Below are positions 1 to 8,071 of a stretch of 64,000 bases of DNA, piece by piece. The stretch lies in the NCBI GenBank assembly GCA_046710535.1, contig JBKEHH010000011.1, positions 1 through 64,000 of the forward strand. Reading direction: 5' to 3'. A program made the position numbers and the translations under genes. This DNA is from CAWVSB01 sp046710535 (GTDB taxonomy: Bacteria > Pseudomonadota > Gammaproteobacteria > Pseudomonadales > CAWVSB01). The notes beneath the pieces were generated by a model, which worked only from the letters and a program-made list of their open reading frames with translations, was not told the DNA's origin and did no database searches. Numbering within the stretch: the stretch's first letter is position 1; each line of letters begins with the position of its first letter.

Positions 1-1188
1 ATTATCAAGCCTCGCGTTCGTGGTTTTATGTGTATCACAAGTCATCCAGCTGGTTGTGATGAAAACGTTAAACAGCAAATAGAGTATGTACAAAGCCAAG
101 GTGAGATAGCCGACGGGCCAAAAAAGGTACTAGTTATTGGTTCGTCCACCGGTTATGGCCTGGCCTCGCGCATTAGTGCAGGCTTTGGCTCAAATGCGGC
201 TACTCTGGGTTTATTTTTTGAGAAAGAGGGCACTGAGAAAAAACCCGCTACAGCCGGTTGGTATAACTCTGCGGCCTATCATAAATATGCTGAGCAGAAA
301 GGTTTGTATGCCAAGAGTATCAATGGTGATGCATTTTCTGATGAGATAAAGCAAAAAGCTATTGAAGTGATTAAGCAAGATTTGGGGCAAGTCGATTTAG
401 TTGTCTACAGCTTGGCATCGCCGCGCCGCACTCATCCTAAAACTGGTGAGGTATTTAACTCTTGTCTCAAGCCAATTGGTAAAAGTGTTACTCAGCGTGG
501 TATTAATACTGACAAGCAAATTATTCAAGATGTGACTTTAGACCCGGCCACTGACGAAGATATTAGTAATACGATTGCGGTGATGGGTGGTGAAGATTGG
601 CAGATGTGGATTGAGGCTTTAGATGAAGCGGGTGTTTTAGCCGACGGCGCGAAAACAACTGCGTATACCTATATCGGTGAAAAATTGACTTGGGATATTT
701 ATTGGGATGGCACTATCGGCCAAGCCAAGAAAGATTTAGATACGCGGGTCATTAATCTACGCGAAAAACTAGCGGCTACTGGCGGCGATGCCAGGGTTTC
801 TGTTTTAAAGGCGGTGGTTACCCAGGCCAGTTCGGCAATTCCAATAATGCCTTTGTATTTATCACTACTGTTTAAAATTATGAAAGCTGATGGCAGTCAT
901 GAAGGCTGCATTGAGCAAGTTTATGGCTTATTCCGTGACAGCTTATATGGCAGTCAGCCCACTTTAGATGATGAAGGCCGCTTGCGCGCCGATGGACTAG
1001 AGTTACGGCCAGAAATTCAAGATGCAGTGGCGCAATTGTGGGAGCAGGTCACAACAGAGAATGTGTCTGACCTTTCAGATTTCGCCGGTTACAAAAGCGA
1101 GTTTTTGCGACTGTTTGGATTTGGTATTGATGGCGTTGATTACGAGGCCGAAGTTGAGCCCCAGGTAGTTATTAAAAATTTAGTATAA
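1..1188 (+). CDS. fabV: Trans-2-enoyl-ACP/CoA reductase FabV, 5' end cut by the window edge
   Basis: FabV does the last, NADH-dependent step of fatty acid elongation, reducing the trans-2-enoyl chain; family members are known for triclosan tolerance. The reading frame is open from base 1 and begins IIKPRVRGF, the usual FabV N-terminus minus its initiator Met, so the start codon most likely sits immediately outside the window and the ATG at 28 is internal. Length with the missing Met is about 395 residues, normal for the family. A nucleotide-binding GSSTGYGLASR motif follows, and the catalytic Tyr-x8-Lys is visible in YWDGTIGQAK. The C-terminus ends normally before a hairpin terminator. The identification is firm; only the start is inferred. 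Confidence 0.96.
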   Translation: MIKPRVRGFMCITSHPAGCDENVKQQIEYVQSQGEIADGPKKVLVIGSSTGYGLASRISAGFGSNAATLGLFFEKEGTEKKPATAGWYNSAAYHKYAEQKGLYAKSINGDAFSDEIKQKAIEVIKQDLGQVDLVVYSLASPRRTHPKTGEVFNSCLKPIGKSVTQRGINTDKQIIQDVTLDPATDEDISNTIAVMGGEDWQMWIEALDEAGVLADGAKTTAYTYIGEKLTWDIYWDGTIGQAKKDLDTRVINLREKLAATGGDARVSVLKAVVTQASSAIPIMPLYLSLLFKIMKADGSHEGCIEQVYGLFRDSLYGSQPTLDDEGRLRADGLELRPEIQDAVAQLWEQVTTENVSDLSDFAGYKSEFLRLFGFGIDGVDYEAEVEPQVVIKNLV

Positions 1189-1202
1189 ATGCTGTCAACC
1201 CT

Positions 1203-1237
1203 TATGCCCGAACAGTTAGCTGTGCGGGCATATTTAT
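1203..1237 (+). terminator. Probable terminator after fabV
   Basis: An 8-bp inverted repeat (TATGCCCG at 1203-1210, CGGGCATA at 1225-1232) lies 15 bases after the fabV stop. An inner ACAG/CTGT pairing can extend the stem past one mismatch. It is followed by TTTATAATTA, only a moderate T-run, so termination is likely but not certain. Confidence 0.6.
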
Positions 1238-1262
1238 AATTAGCCTATAGCGGTATTTGTTG

Positions 1263-1628
1263 ATGATAGAACAAGTTAAAAAATCAGACCCTAGTGAAGA
1301 GTATTATTTTCATGAAGGTTGCTTTATTACTGAGTATTCTAATGGCGATGATGATGAAGATTGCTCTATTGCCAGAGCCAGGGTAGAAACAGGTAAAGTC
1401 ACTAAGTGGCATAGTTTAGAAAATACTACAGAACGTTATGTTATTGTCGCAGGCACAGGTTTGGTCGAAGTAGGCGTTGATACCAGTGAGCATGTTGCTA
1501 GTGGCGATGTGGTGATTATCCCTGCCGGAGTTCGTCAGCGTATTACCAATAATGGCAGTGAAGATTTAGTCTTTTTAGCTATTTGCACACCACGTTTTCG
1601 GCCTGAAAACTACACAGATCTAGAGTAG
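1263..1628 (+). CDS. Cupin-domain protein
   Basis: A small single-domain protein of about 121 residues. The second half reads as a cupin barrel: a WHSLENTTERYVIVAGTG stretch (cupin motif 1 region) and a later GDVVIIPAGVRQRITN stretch (motif 2), where a metal or small ligand would bind. The usual second His of motif 1 is replaced here, so metal binding is uncertain. I chose the ATG at 1263; TTG codons at 1257 and 1260 are in frame just before it. It lies 29 bases upstream of the metallo-hydrolase gene, so the two may be co-transcribed. The substrate is unknown; a role with the downstream steroid genes is only a guess from position. Confidence 0.75.
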   Translation: MIEQVKKSDPSEEYYFHEGCFITEYSNGDDDEDCSIARARVETGKVTKWHSLENTTERYVIVAGTGLVEVGVDTSEHVASGDVVIIPAGVRQRITNNGSEDLVFLAICTPRFRPENYTDLE

Positions 1629-1657
1629 ACCAGTCCAATTTAGAGTAGGTAAGTTCT

Positions 1658-2497
1658 ATGCCCGAAATTATTCATGGTGAGTTAATTAATTTGGCGCCCA
1701 ATGTGCATCGTATTACTGCGCCTAACCCAGGTGTGATGACAGGTGAGGGCACCAATACTTATTTATTCGGCCGCCAAGAAATCGCCATTGTTGATCCTGG
1801 TCCAGCGCTGGAAGAGCATGTTGACGCGATTTTAGCGGGAGTTAAAAAGCTAGGCGGAAAAATAACACATATTATTGTGACCCATACTCATATGGACCAT
1901 TCTCCGGCAGCTAAGCTGCTGCTTAATTATGTTGATGCCGTATTAGTTGGTGCGCTTGCTACTGATCCGCGCGCCCAAGATAAGACCTTTGTGCCTGATA
2001 TTCATTGTCAGCATGATCAATTGTTTGCCGGTGCTGAATATCGCTTGCGGGCAATCCATACGCCTGGCCATGTGGCTAATCATTACTGTTTTTATGAAGA
2101 AAATAGCGGTTTGTTAATAGCTGGCGATCATATAATGAATGGCTCTACCGTGGTGATTGTGCCGCCCAGTGGCGATATGGGCGCTTATATCCGCTCGCTA
2201 CAGTTATTATTGGATTACGATATCAGTCAAATTGCGCCTGCTCATGGTGATCTGATGGATCACCCCGTCGACGTAGTGAAAGGCTTGGTTGCCCATAGGT
2301 TGGGGCGTGAGGCTAAGGTGGTTAGGGCGATGCAGGGCTTAGCGCCAACAACCATCGAAGATTTAGTGCCGCTGGTTTATGACGATGTAGATGTCAGTCT
2401 GCATCCAGTGGCGTATTTTTCCTTATGGGCGCATTTGCTTAAACTGAAAGAAGATAGCCTCGCTGTTGAGCAGGCTGATAAGTGGCAATTAAGTTAA
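1658..2497 (+). CDS. Metallo-beta-lactamase-fold hydrolase (LACTB2-like)
   Basis: A cytoplasmic hydrolase of 279 residues with the full MBL signature THTHMDHSP (His-x-His-x-Asp-His) near residues 77-85, a later HTPGHVANH motif and AGDH with the bridging Asp. The N-terminal pattern GEGTNTYL followed by VDPGP and the winged C-terminal segment are those of the LACTB2/glyoxalase-II-like branch, which includes thioester hydrolases and nucleases. It sits directly upstream of the HIP-CoA ligase gene. An acyl-CoA thioesterase role there is plausible but not shown by the sequence. Confidence 0.8.
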   Translation: MPEIIHGELINLAPNVHRITAPNPGVMTGEGTNTYLFGRQEIAIVDPGPALEEHVDAILAGVKKLGGKITHIIVTHTHMDHSPAAKLLLNYVDAVLVGALATDPRAQDKTFVPDIHCQHDQLFAGAEYRLRAIHTPGHVANHYCFYEENSGLLIAGDHIMNGSTVVIVPPSGDMGAYIRSLQLLLDYDISQIAPAHGDLMDHPVDVVKGLVAHRLGREAKVVRAMQGLAPTTIEDLVPLVYDDVDVSLHPVAYFSLWAHLLKLKEDSLAVEQADKWQLS

Positions 2498-2506
2498 TAT
2501 TAACTT

Positions 2507-2597
2507 TGCGTAAAATATAGATAATAAAAATACGCATATCGTTGCTCCTTGGTTTTTATCTCATTACACTGCCCCATCCTATTGTTTGTAATGAGAT
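2507..2597. promoter_or_regulatory. Candidate operator region upstream of fadD3
   Basis: Two nested inverted repeats fill the gap before fadD3. TGCGTA (2507-2512) faces TACGCA (2531-2536) across AT-rich DNA. Then a perfect 11-bp inverted repeat, ATCTCATTACA (2558-2568) and TGTAATGAGAT (2587-2597), ends six bases before the GTG start. The second could be a protein site or an mRNA hairpin next to the ribosome site. The TGCGTA element recurs upstream of ipdA. Function is inferred from symmetry and position. Confidence 0.5.
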
Positions 2598-2603
2598 TGA
2601 TGA

Positions 2604-4196
2604 GTGAAGCTACCTGCCGACACAATCCCCGCCGTTTTAGCTAATGTTGCACAACAGTATGGCGATGCACTGGCGATTGATGATGTCACCGGCAGTTGGA
2701 GCTACTCCCAGTTGCACGTCGCGGCCGCAGGCGTTAGCAAAGCTCTACTGGCTAACGATATTCAGCATGGCGATCGTGTTGCCATCTGGTCGCCTAATTT
2801 ACCCCAGTGGATTATTGCCTGTTTAGGGCTGCAGTCTATTGGCGCGGTATTGGTGCCGCTAAGCCCTCGGTTTCAAGGTAATGAGGCGGGCGATATATTG
2901 CGTCGTAGCGGGGTAAAAGCGCTGTTTTATTATTCTCCGCTAGAGCAAGGGAGGGTTGCTGATTTACTAGCTGAGCAAGAGCTGCCAGCATTAACTTTGC
3001 GGGTTTCAATGCAGACTGAGCAAAGCGACGACGATATTAGTTGGGACAGATTTTTACTAACGGGCAGTGAGTGTAGCAGCGAGGAGTTACTGCAGGCGCA
3101 ACAAGCGGTAGCTAGTGATGATATAGCTGATATCTTATTTACCTCTGGGACCACCGGCATGCCTAAAGGTGTTATGTGTAGTCATCAGCAAAATATTCGG
3201 GTATTCAGCGAATGGGTGAACACTGTTGGTTTGCGCAGTGATGATATTTATTTGGGGATAAACCCTTTCTTTCATTCTTTCGGTTACAAGGCGGGCTGGC
3301 TGGCGTCAATTCTGGCCGGTTCAACTATAGTGCCAATGCGCTCTTTCGATAAAGACGAGCTGCTGTCAGTTATTCAAGAAAAACGTATTTCCATGTGGCC
3401 CGGCGCACCGTCAATTTACGAAATGATCCTGGCTCACCCAACTAGAAAAGATTATGACTTATCCAGCTTGCGCTTAGGTGTTACCGGCGCCGCATCAGTG
3501 CCAGTTACTTTAGTAGAGGCGATGCGAGATGATTTAGGTTTTGAGGTGGTTGTCACTGCCTATGGCTTAACTGAATCCTGTGGAGTAGTCAGTATTTGCC
3601 GCCAAGATGATCCGCCAGAAATCGTTGCGACTACATCCGGTAAGGCGATAGCTGGGGTAGAAGTGAAATGTGTTGACCCTGCCACAGGACAAGAAGTGGG
3701 TAGGGGGCTTGAGGGCGAAATATGGGTGCGCGGCTATAACGTAATGAAAGGTTACTTTGATATGCCAGAAGCTAGTCAGCAAGCGATAACTGCTGATGGT
3801 TGGCTGCGCACAGGTGACATCGGTGTAATGGATAGTAATGACTATTTGAAGATCACTGATCGGCTTAAAGATATGTACATAATGAATGGCGAAAATGTTT
3901 ACCCTGCCGAAGTGGAGCAAACAATTTTTGCCTTAGAACAAGTTGCACAAGTTGCTGTGGTTGGCATATCGAAATCGCCCCAAGGAGAGGTTGGTATCGC
4001 TTTTGTTGTCGCAAGCAGTGAACTAAACGAACAGTCTGTTATTACCCATTGTCAGCAAAATTTAGCTAGCTATAAAGTGCCGTCTAAAGTTTTTTTTGTT
4101 GCTGGACTGCCGTTAAATGCGGCGGGTAAAGTGTTAAAAAATACCTTGCGCGAACAGGCTGTTATTCACCAACAAGGAGAAAAGAGTGGCTGTTAA
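2604..4196 (+). CDS. fadD3: Acyl-CoA synthetase, probable HIP-CoA ligase FadD3
   Basis: An ATP-dependent acyl-CoA ligase of 530 residues. Motifs in order: the AMP-binding P-loop TSGTTGMPKG (about residue 180), TAYGLTE, GDIG with the adenylate-binding Asp, and the C-terminal hinge DRLKDMYIMNGENVYP and catalytic Lys region AAGKVLK. By context (followed by ipdAB, ipdC, echA20, fadA6, fadE30) it should activate the steroid C/D-ring propanoate HIP. GTG is the only reasonable start: an in-frame TGA precedes it directly and the next Met is far inside. Its 3' end overlaps the next gene by 11 bases. A generic fatty-acid ligase cannot be excluded from sequence alone. Confidence 0.85.
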   Translation: MKLPADTIPAVLANVAQQYGDALAIDDVTGSWSYSQLHVAAAGVSKALLANDIQHGDRVAIWSPNLPQWIIACLGLQSIGAVLVPLSPRFQGNEAGDILRRSGVKALFYYSPLEQGRVADLLAEQELPALTLRVSMQTEQSDDDISWDRFLLTGSECSSEELLQAQQAVASDDIADILFTSGTTGMPKGVMCSHQQNIRVFSEWVNTVGLRSDDIYLGINPFFHSFGYKAGWLASILAGSTIVPMRSFDKDELLSVIQEKRISMWPGAPSIYEMILAHPTRKDYDLSSLRLGVTGAASVPVTLVEAMRDDLGFEVVVTAYGLTESCGVVSICRQDDPPEIVATTSGKAIAGVEVKCVDPATGQEVGRGLEGEIWVRGYNVMKGYFDMPEASQQAITADGWLRTGDIGVMDSNDYLKITDRLKDMYIMNGENVYPAEVEQTIFALEQVAQVAVVGISKSPQGEVGIAFVVASSELNEQSVITHCQQNLASYKVPSKVFFVAGLPLNAAGKVLKNTLREQAVIHQQGEKSGC

Positions 4197-4686
4197 AAAA
4201 TTAACAATAGACGGTAGTAAAGCGCATGGCTTTACCACTGATGCAACAGATTTCAAAATCATCTCCTTGCTGCGCAAAGATGGCCGTATGGCTTATCGAA
4301 CTATTGCTAGTGAGCTGGATATTACCGAAGCAACAGTGCGAACGCGGGTGAAACGTTTAGAGGAATCTAACACCATAAAAGTGGTAGCAGTAACTGATAT
4401 TGAAGCGGCAGGTTTTGATATGTTGCTGGCAATAGGCGTGGAGTTAGAAGGCAGGGCCGCTTCTGAAGTAGGGCATGATTTGGCAAAACTAGATGAGGTG
4501 TATTCGGTCAGTGTAGTGATTGGTAGTCACGATATAGAGATCTTAGCGTTGGCCAGAGACCAGACTCATATGAATGAGCTGTTAACTCAATTAGCGGCTG
4601 TAAAAGGAGTGCGTAAATTACTGCCATCATTGGCGGTGGATGTACTAAAAAATCAACCAAATTGGGTGCCTTTTAACAATGACTAA
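4186..4686 (+). CDS. Lrp/AsnC-family transcriptional regulator, first of a pair
   Basis: 166 residues: an N-terminal winged helix-turn-helix (DFKIISLLRKDGRM then IASELDITEATVRTRVKRL, about residues 22-65) and a C-terminal RAM/effector domain. Lrp/AsnC proteins form dimers to octamers and wrap AT-rich DNA, often responding to small carboxylic ligands. Start is GTG, supported by AGGAGA seven bases upstream inside the end of fadD3. The gene overlaps fadD3 at its start and the next regulator at its end, so all three are translationally linked. It probably controls the surrounding catabolic genes. The ligand is unknown; a HIP or CoA-thioester signal is inference. Confidence 0.88.
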   Translation: MAVKKLTIDGSKAHGFTTDATDFKIISLLRKDGRMAYRTIASELDITEATVRTRVKRLEESNTIKVVAVTDIEAAGFDMLLAIGVELEGRAASEVGHDLAKLDEVYSVSVVIGSHDIEILALARDQTHMNELLTQLAAVKGVRKLLPSLAVDVLKNQPNWVPFNND

Positions 4687-5146
4687 ACGCCAACTAGATG
4701 ATGTAGATAAAAAGATAATGGCTTGGCTGTCAGAAGACGCCCGTATTAGTAATCGAAAAATTGCGGCAGAGCTGGGCATAACTGAAGGCACCGTGCGTGG
4801 TCGTATTCGGCGGATGGAAGAAGATAAACTTATTCAGATTACCGCTATTACTAATATCGATTGTATTCCTAATGCGATGGTTAGTTTTATCTGGATTGAA
4901 GTAGAGAAAAGCAGCGATATCGACACCGTAGCACAAACCTTGACAAAGCTGGCGCGGGTTGGCTTTGTTGGCAAAATGGTTGGTCGATTCGATATTCTAG
5001 CGATCACTATGGTGCAAGATACTGTTGAGCTAAGCGAGTTTTTGCATAGCACAATTACTGTAATACCTGGCGTGCGACGTACCGATTGCACCTTGGGGGT
5101 GGAATTTATCAAACAGGACTATAAATTAAGCTGTATTGTAGATTGA
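4679..5146 (+). CDS. Lrp/AsnC-family transcriptional regulator, second of a pair
   Basis: 155 residues with the same layout as its neighbour: HTH segment (DKKIMAWLSEDARISNRKIA then LGITEGTVRGRIRRM) and RAM domain with the GRFDILAI core strand. Its ATG lies within the last eight bases of the preceding regulator gene, the arrangement expected for two proteins made in equal amounts that may form a mixed oligomer. It is followed by a 138-bp AT-rich gap with a promoter-like sequence before ipdA. The two regulators are clearly diverged from each other, so they are not a recent duplicate. Confidence 0.88.
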   Translation: MTKRQLDDVDKKIMAWLSEDARISNRKIAAELGITEGTVRGRIRRMEEDKLIQITAITNIDCIPNAMVSFIWIEVEKSSDIDTVAQTLTKLARVGFVGKMVGRFDILAITMVQDTVELSEFLHSTITVIPGVRRTDCTLGVEFIKQDYKLSCIVD

Positions 5147-5226
5147 TTATATGCGTAATTTAAATGCTATAATTTTGATATATTAATAATAAAATGTAAT
5201 AATTTATGCAATATTGCGTAATTAAA
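5144..5226 (+). promoter_or_regulatory. Candidate promoter and operators for the ipdA operon
   Basis: A consensus extended -10 (TGCTATAAT, 5165-5173) has TTGATT (5144-5149) 18 bases upstream as a -35. GCGTAATT occurs at 5153-5160, within the spacer, and again at 5216-5223, exactly 63 bases on, about six helical turns. The second copy is half of an 18-bp imperfect palindrome, TTATGCAATATTGCGTAA (5204-5221, one mismatched pair), centred on a perfect GCAATATTGC. This fits an Lrp-type regulator bound on one DNA face. Function is inferred. Confidence 0.55.
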
Positions 5227-5284
5227 TACCAGTTAAGGTATATTTACTTAAGTATTTTAAGCTTGGTAGTACTGAGGAATAACT

Positions 5285-6163
5285 ATGAATAAACAAATGA
5301 CGGCACAACAAGTTGTTGCCAGTCTGCGCAGCGGTATGACTATTGGCATCGGCGGCTGGGGTCCAAGGCGTAAGCCGATGGCATTAATACGTGAGATTCT
5401 GCGCTCCGAGCTAACCGACTTAACTATTGTCTCTTATGGCGGCGCTGATGTTGGAATGCTGTGCGCCGCGGGTAAAGTTAAGAAACTAGTTTATGCGTTT
5501 GTGTCTTTAGACTTTATTCCCTTGGAGGCGCATTTTCGAGCGGCCCGTCAAGGGGGCGCAATAGAGGTAATGGAAATTGACGAAGGCATGATGCTATTGG
5601 GCTTGCGTGCTGCTAGTTGGGGAGTACCCTTTATTCCAACAGAGGTGGGTTTGGGAACTGACATCGTTACTAAATGCAGCGACTTAAAAGTTATTGATAG
5701 TCCATACGACGATAAAGAATGGGTTGCGATGCCGGCGCTTAAACTAGATGCCGCCTTAATTCACGCGGACAAAGCCGATGTGCGTGGCGTCTGCCAAATT
5801 TCCGGGCCGGATTTTTATATGGATGATTGGTTTGCCAGAGCAGCTGATAAAACCTATGTCAGTGTTGATGAAATAGTTGAAACCGATTACTTCAATGATG
5901 CGGCCCAAGCACGCTTAGTGCATTGGGAGCGGAGTGTTACCACGGGTGTTATTCATCTCCCTGGTGGCGCCCATCCGTCATCTTGTTCACCGCAATACGG
6001 TTTTGATATCCCACACCTTAAAGAATACAACGCAAGTGCTAAAGCCGAAGATGGTTTCGCCGGTTATTTTGACAAATATATCGCTGGTAAAACCGAACAT
6101 GAATATCAACAACTGGTTGGTGGCTTAGAAGCGATTCAAGCTTTGCCGCAACCTGTTTATTAA
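5285..6163 (+). CDS. ipdA: CoA-transferase-family ring hydrolase subunit IpdA
   Basis: 292 residues, alpha subunit of a class I CoA-transferase-like heterodimer. IpdAB of Mycobacterium and Rhodococcus hydrolyses the remaining carbocycle of the steroid C/D-ring intermediate COCHEA-CoA. Visible here are GMTIGIGGWGPRRKP at the N-terminus, the glycine loop SYGGADVGML and the acidic stretch EVMEIDEGM (about 94-102), where the catalytic Glu of IpdA-type enzymes is expected. The start has a GAGGA ribosome site. It is the first gene of the operon after the candidate promoter and is 10 bases from ipdB. The pairing with a beta subunit and the echA20/ipdC neighbours make this much more likely than a general ketoacid CoA-transferase. 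Confidence 0.9.
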   Translation: MNKQMTAQQVVASLRSGMTIGIGGWGPRRKPMALIREILRSELTDLTIVSYGGADVGMLCAAGKVKKLVYAFVSLDFIPLEAHFRAARQGGAIEVMEIDEGMMLLGLRAASWGVPFIPTEVGLGTDIVTKCSDLKVIDSPYDDKEWVAMPALKLDAALIHADKADVRGVCQISGPDFYMDDWFARAADKTYVSVDEIVETDYFNDAAQARLVHWERSVTTGVIHLPGGAHPSSCSPQYGFDIPHLKEYNASAKAEDGFAGYFDKYIAGKTEHEYQQLVGGLEAIQALPQPVY

Positions 6164-6173
6164 GAGGCTAAAC

Positions 6174-6974
6174 ATGACTACAGCAACAGAATATACCTTA
6201 GCCGAATTAATGATTTGCGCTGCGTCTAAAGCGTTTTCAAATGAAGGCGAAGCATTGGCTACGGGTATTGGTGTTATTCCTCGCCTAGCAGCCAGTCTTT
6301 GTATGACCGCTGATAATACTGATTTAATGATGACGGACTCAGAAGCTTTTATGTTGGCTGAGCCTAATCCATTAGGTGCACGTGGCGAAGACTTTGTGCA
6401 GAAGAATGAATCTTGGATGGGGTTTTCACGCATCTTTGACAATGTATGGAGCGGTAAACGTCATGCAATGTTGGGTCCGGTGCAAATTGATCAATATGGT
6501 CAGACCAATACCTCGGTTATGGGCGGCACCTATGAGAAGCCAAAAACCCAGATGTTGGGTGCGCGCGGTTTTCCAGGCAACTCAATCAGCCATGGCAATA
6601 GTTTTTTGGTGCCGGCACATAACAAGCGTGTGTTTATTGAAGGTGAATGTGATTTTGTCTCATCAATTGGTTACAACCCCGCACGCCTGCCTAAAGGTCA
6701 TAGACTAACCGATATAAAAATAGGGTTAATTATTACTGACTTATGTGTAATGGACTTTGGCGGGCCGGAGCATCAAGTCCGCTTAGTGTCGTTGCATCAG
6801 GGGATCACCGTTGAGCAAGTAGTGGAAAATACCTCGTTTGCAATTCATATAGAGGCTGACGTGCCAACAACAGCTGCACCAACTGAGCAGCAGTTAGCGA
6901 TAATTAGTAAGTTAGATCCGCATAATCAACGCTCGTTTCAAATTAAAGATAACCCCACTGGGAACAGGTCTTAA
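6174..6974 (+). CDS. ipdB: CoA-transferase-family ring hydrolase subunit IpdB
   Basis: 266 residues, beta-subunit partner of IpdA. It has the subunit-B fold pattern (ELMICAASKAFSNEGEALATGIG at the start, split here by a glycine turn, and later NPLGARGED and GGTYEKPKTQMLGARG). The region that holds the catalytic Glu in true CoA-transferase beta subunits instead reads as DSEAFMLAEPNP, in keeping with the hydrolase branch. Short spacing on both sides (10 and 3 bases) places it in one transcript with ipdA and ipdC. The product is a cytoplasmic enzyme acting on ring-opened steroid CoA-thioesters. Confidence 0.9.
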   Translation: MTTATEYTLAELMICAASKAFSNEGEALATGIGVIPRLAASLCMTADNTDLMMTDSEAFMLAEPNPLGARGEDFVQKNESWMGFSRIFDNVWSGKRHAMLGPVQIDQYGQTNTSVMGGTYEKPKTQMLGARGFPGNSISHGNSFLVPAHNKRVFIEGECDFVSSIGYNPARLPKGHRLTDIKIGLIITDLCVMDFGGPEHQVRLVSLHQGITVEQVVENTSFAIHIEADVPTTAAPTEQQLAIISKLDPHNQRSFQIKDNPTGNRS

Positions 6975-6977
6975 GTT

Positions 6978-8063
6978 ATGAGTAAGCACATGTTGGAGAC
7001 AGCGCTGACAGAATTACTAGGCTGTAAATATCCTATTGTGCAAACGGCTATGGGTTGGGTGTCTGATCCGATACTAACTGCAGGCACCTGTAACGCTGGC
7101 GGTTTTGGCTTTTTAGCTGGAGCGACAATTCCGCCAGCTGAAATGGAAGCTAATATTCTACAAACCAAACAGTTGACTAATAAAAACTTCGGCGTTAATT
7201 TTCATATGTACCAGCCAAATGCCGCCGATATTATCGATATGGTTATTGACCATGGAGTAAAAGCGGTTAGTTACTCGCGCTCGCCCGGTGAGCAAATGAT
7301 AGCAAAATTGAAAAATGCTGGCGTGGTTTGTATGCCGACTATTGGGTTGCCAAAACATGCGTTAAAAGCAATTGAAATGGGTGCCGATGCAGTGACAGTG
7401 CAAGGCGGTGAAGGCGGCGGGCATACCGGGTCAGTGCCGACCTCACTGCTTATTCCACAAGTGGTAGATGCAGTGGCTGGCAATGTTCCGATAGCGGCAG
7501 CCGGCGGTTTTAAAGATGGCCGTGGTTTAGTTGCGGCCTTAGCGTGGGGCGCCGACGGCATTGCTATGGGTACGCGTTTTTTAATGACCAAAGAATCGCC
7601 GGTGCCAGCGGCGACTAAAGGACATTATGTTGATTGTATGAATCCATCTGACATTATAGTTTCAAAAGCTATGGACGGTTTACCCCAGCGCATGATTATG
7701 AACGACATGTTGGCTGAGTTAGAAAAAGCGGGTAGCGCGAAAAAATTAATTATTGCTCTGCGCAATGGATTGAAGTTTAGAAAGTTTACTGGCGCTAGCG
7801 TATTCGGGTTATTGAAGTCTGCGATAGCAATGTCTAAAGATAGCGATACTAATATAGCCCAAGCAATTATGTCGGCCAACGCTCCTATGATCATTCAAAG
7901 GGCCATGGTAGACGGCTCGCCTGATGAAGGTGTATTGCCGTCAGGTCAAGTAGCGGGGGTGATTAGCGAATTATTAAGCTGTGAAGAAATCATCAACAAT
8001 ATTGTGAATGAAGCTGAAGAACGTTTGATTGCTTTGGCTTTGCGCTGTAACACTAGTCAGTAG
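6978..8063 (+). CDS. ipdC: IpdC-like flavin-dependent oxidoreductase (nitronate monooxygenase family)
   Basis: 361 residues with a TIM-barrel of the 2-nitropropane dioxygenase/FabK class. Visible FMN-site elements are KYPIVQTAMGWVSDP at the N-terminus, VTVQGGEGGGHTG in the middle and IAAAGGFKDGRG followed by WGADGIAMGTRFL. Family members next to ipdAB (Rv3553 of M. tuberculosis, ScdK in Comamonas as I recall it) act in steroid C/D-ring breakdown; the exact step is less certain than for IpdAB. ATG lies three bases after the ipdB stop. A generic nitronate monooxygenase label would be correct at family level. Confidence 0.87.
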   Translation: MSKHMLETALTELLGCKYPIVQTAMGWVSDPILTAGTCNAGGFGFLAGATIPPAEMEANILQTKQLTNKNFGVNFHMYQPNAADIIDMVIDHGVKAVSYSRSPGEQMIAKLKNAGVVCMPTIGLPKHALKAIEMGADAVTVQGGEGGGHTGSVPTSLLIPQVVDAVAGNVPIAAAGGFKDGRGLVAALAWGADGIAMGTRFLMTKESPVPAATKGHYVDCMNPSDIIVSKAMDGLPQRMIMNDMLAELEKAGSAKKLIIALRNGLKFRKFTGASVFGLLKSAIAMSKDSDTNIAQAIMSANAPMIIQRAMVDGSPDEGVLPSGQVAGVISELLSCEEIINNIVNEAEERLIALALRCNTSQ

Positions 8064-8071
8064 GGAGATTT

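Noticed and set aside
3567..3920. 117-codon open frame on the minus strand inside fadD3
   Set aside because: It lies fully antisense to a well-supported ligase, has no recognisable domain and no ribosome site. Other antisense frames such as 7271-7591 and 28766-29077 were dropped for the same reason.
5285..6974. Ordinary 3-oxoacid CoA-transferase (SCOT/AtoDA type)
   Set aside because: The beta subunit lacks a clear catalytic-Glu motif of true transferases, and the neighbours ipdC, echA20, fadE30 and ipdF point to IpdAB.
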